Positions 63,915 to 64,000 of a DNA stretch of 64,000 nucleotides are shown one piece after another (positions within the stretch are counted from its first letter, which is position 1; each line of letters starts with the position of its first letter). The notes beneath the pieces are model-generated. The model was not told where the DNA came from, ran no database searches, and saw only the letters and a list, made by a program, of their open reading frames with translations. This DNA is from Flavobacterium cheongpyeongense. GTDB taxonomy: Bacteria > Bacteroidota > Bacteroidia > Flavobacteriales > Flavobacteriaceae. The stretch spans positions 186,001 to 250,000 of the forward strand of contig NZ_QJHK01000006.1 of NCBI RefSeq assembly GCF_003202435.1, given 5' to 3'. The translations under genes and the position numbers were made by a program.

Positions 63915-64000
63915 TTATTGTTTTTTCAATCCTTTAAAATCCTCTATATATAAACCTTTGGCAGTATTTGTAGGGTTGAATGCAGCAAGATTACTAATAT
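63915..64000 (-). CDS. Possible 3' end of a gene entering from the right
   Basis: On the minus strand the frame from the window edge reads ISNLAAFNPTNTAKGLYIED then FKGLKKQ and a TAA at 63917-63915. Only 28 codons are visible, but the composition is protein-like. Function cannot be inferred. Confidence 0.35.
   Translation of the reverse strand, partial: ISNLAAFNPTNTAKGLYIEDFKGLKKQ

Overview
The window is AT-rich DNA from a member of the Bacteroidetes, most probably Flavobacterium or a close relative. The evidence is a SusC/SusD pair, a hybrid two-component sensor with an AraC output domain, promoter boxes of the TAnnTTTG type, lipoproteins with acidic residues after the lipid-bearing Cys, and giant secreted YD-repeat proteins. 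I could run no searches; family names rest on motifs read directly from the sequence.

Region 1 (1-5311) is a recombination-prone flank. It holds an orphan Rhs C-terminal tip with a papain-like toxin domain and a probable immunity gene. After these come a start-less XRE repressor remnant, a ParE/RelE toxin-antitoxin pair and a tyrosine recombinase framed by ~100-bp inverted repeats. A TIMP/netrin-like secreted protein closes the region.

Region 2 (4799-32155, all on the minus strand, nearly gapless) reads as one long operon. In transcription order it encodes a Skp/OmpH-like chaperone, a lipoprotein, a 1871-aa SpvB/YD-type surface protein, two leucine-rich-repeat proteins (one with a thrombospondin type 1-like module, one with a von Willebrand A domain), a LolA-like periplasmic protein, a ~3740-aa Rhs protein ending in a metzincin metalloprotease, and the TIMP-like protein. 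The most exciting reading is that the last two are a toxin and its immunity protein: a polymorphic Rhs metalloprotease neutralised by a bacterial analogue of tissue inhibitors of metalloproteinases.

Region 3 (32656-34768) holds a TPR-like cytoplasmic protein and a YiaA-type membrane protein. Region 4 (34940-50000) is a polysaccharide utilisation locus for beta-1,4-galactan: HTCS regulator, SusC, SusD, SusE-like glycan binder, two GH53 endo-galactanases and a GH2 beta-galactosidase. Region 5 (50600-51886) is a secreted beta-helix protein.

Region 6 (52230-63327) is a set of effector genes: two Ntn-type linear-amide hydrolases, an FAD amine oxidase, a small beta-rich protein and a secreted alpha/beta hydrolase. 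A three-gene unit (unknown protein, TPR histidine kinase, LytTR response regulator) lies next to them. Three of the effector units share a ~190-bp upstream module with direct repeats every 21-22 bp, the geometry of a LytTR operator. Remnants of the hydrolase and of the LytTR gene on either side of the oxidase show that it now occupies a duplicated copy of the hydrolase cassette. The right end holds a broken SRPBCC gene and the tail of another gene.
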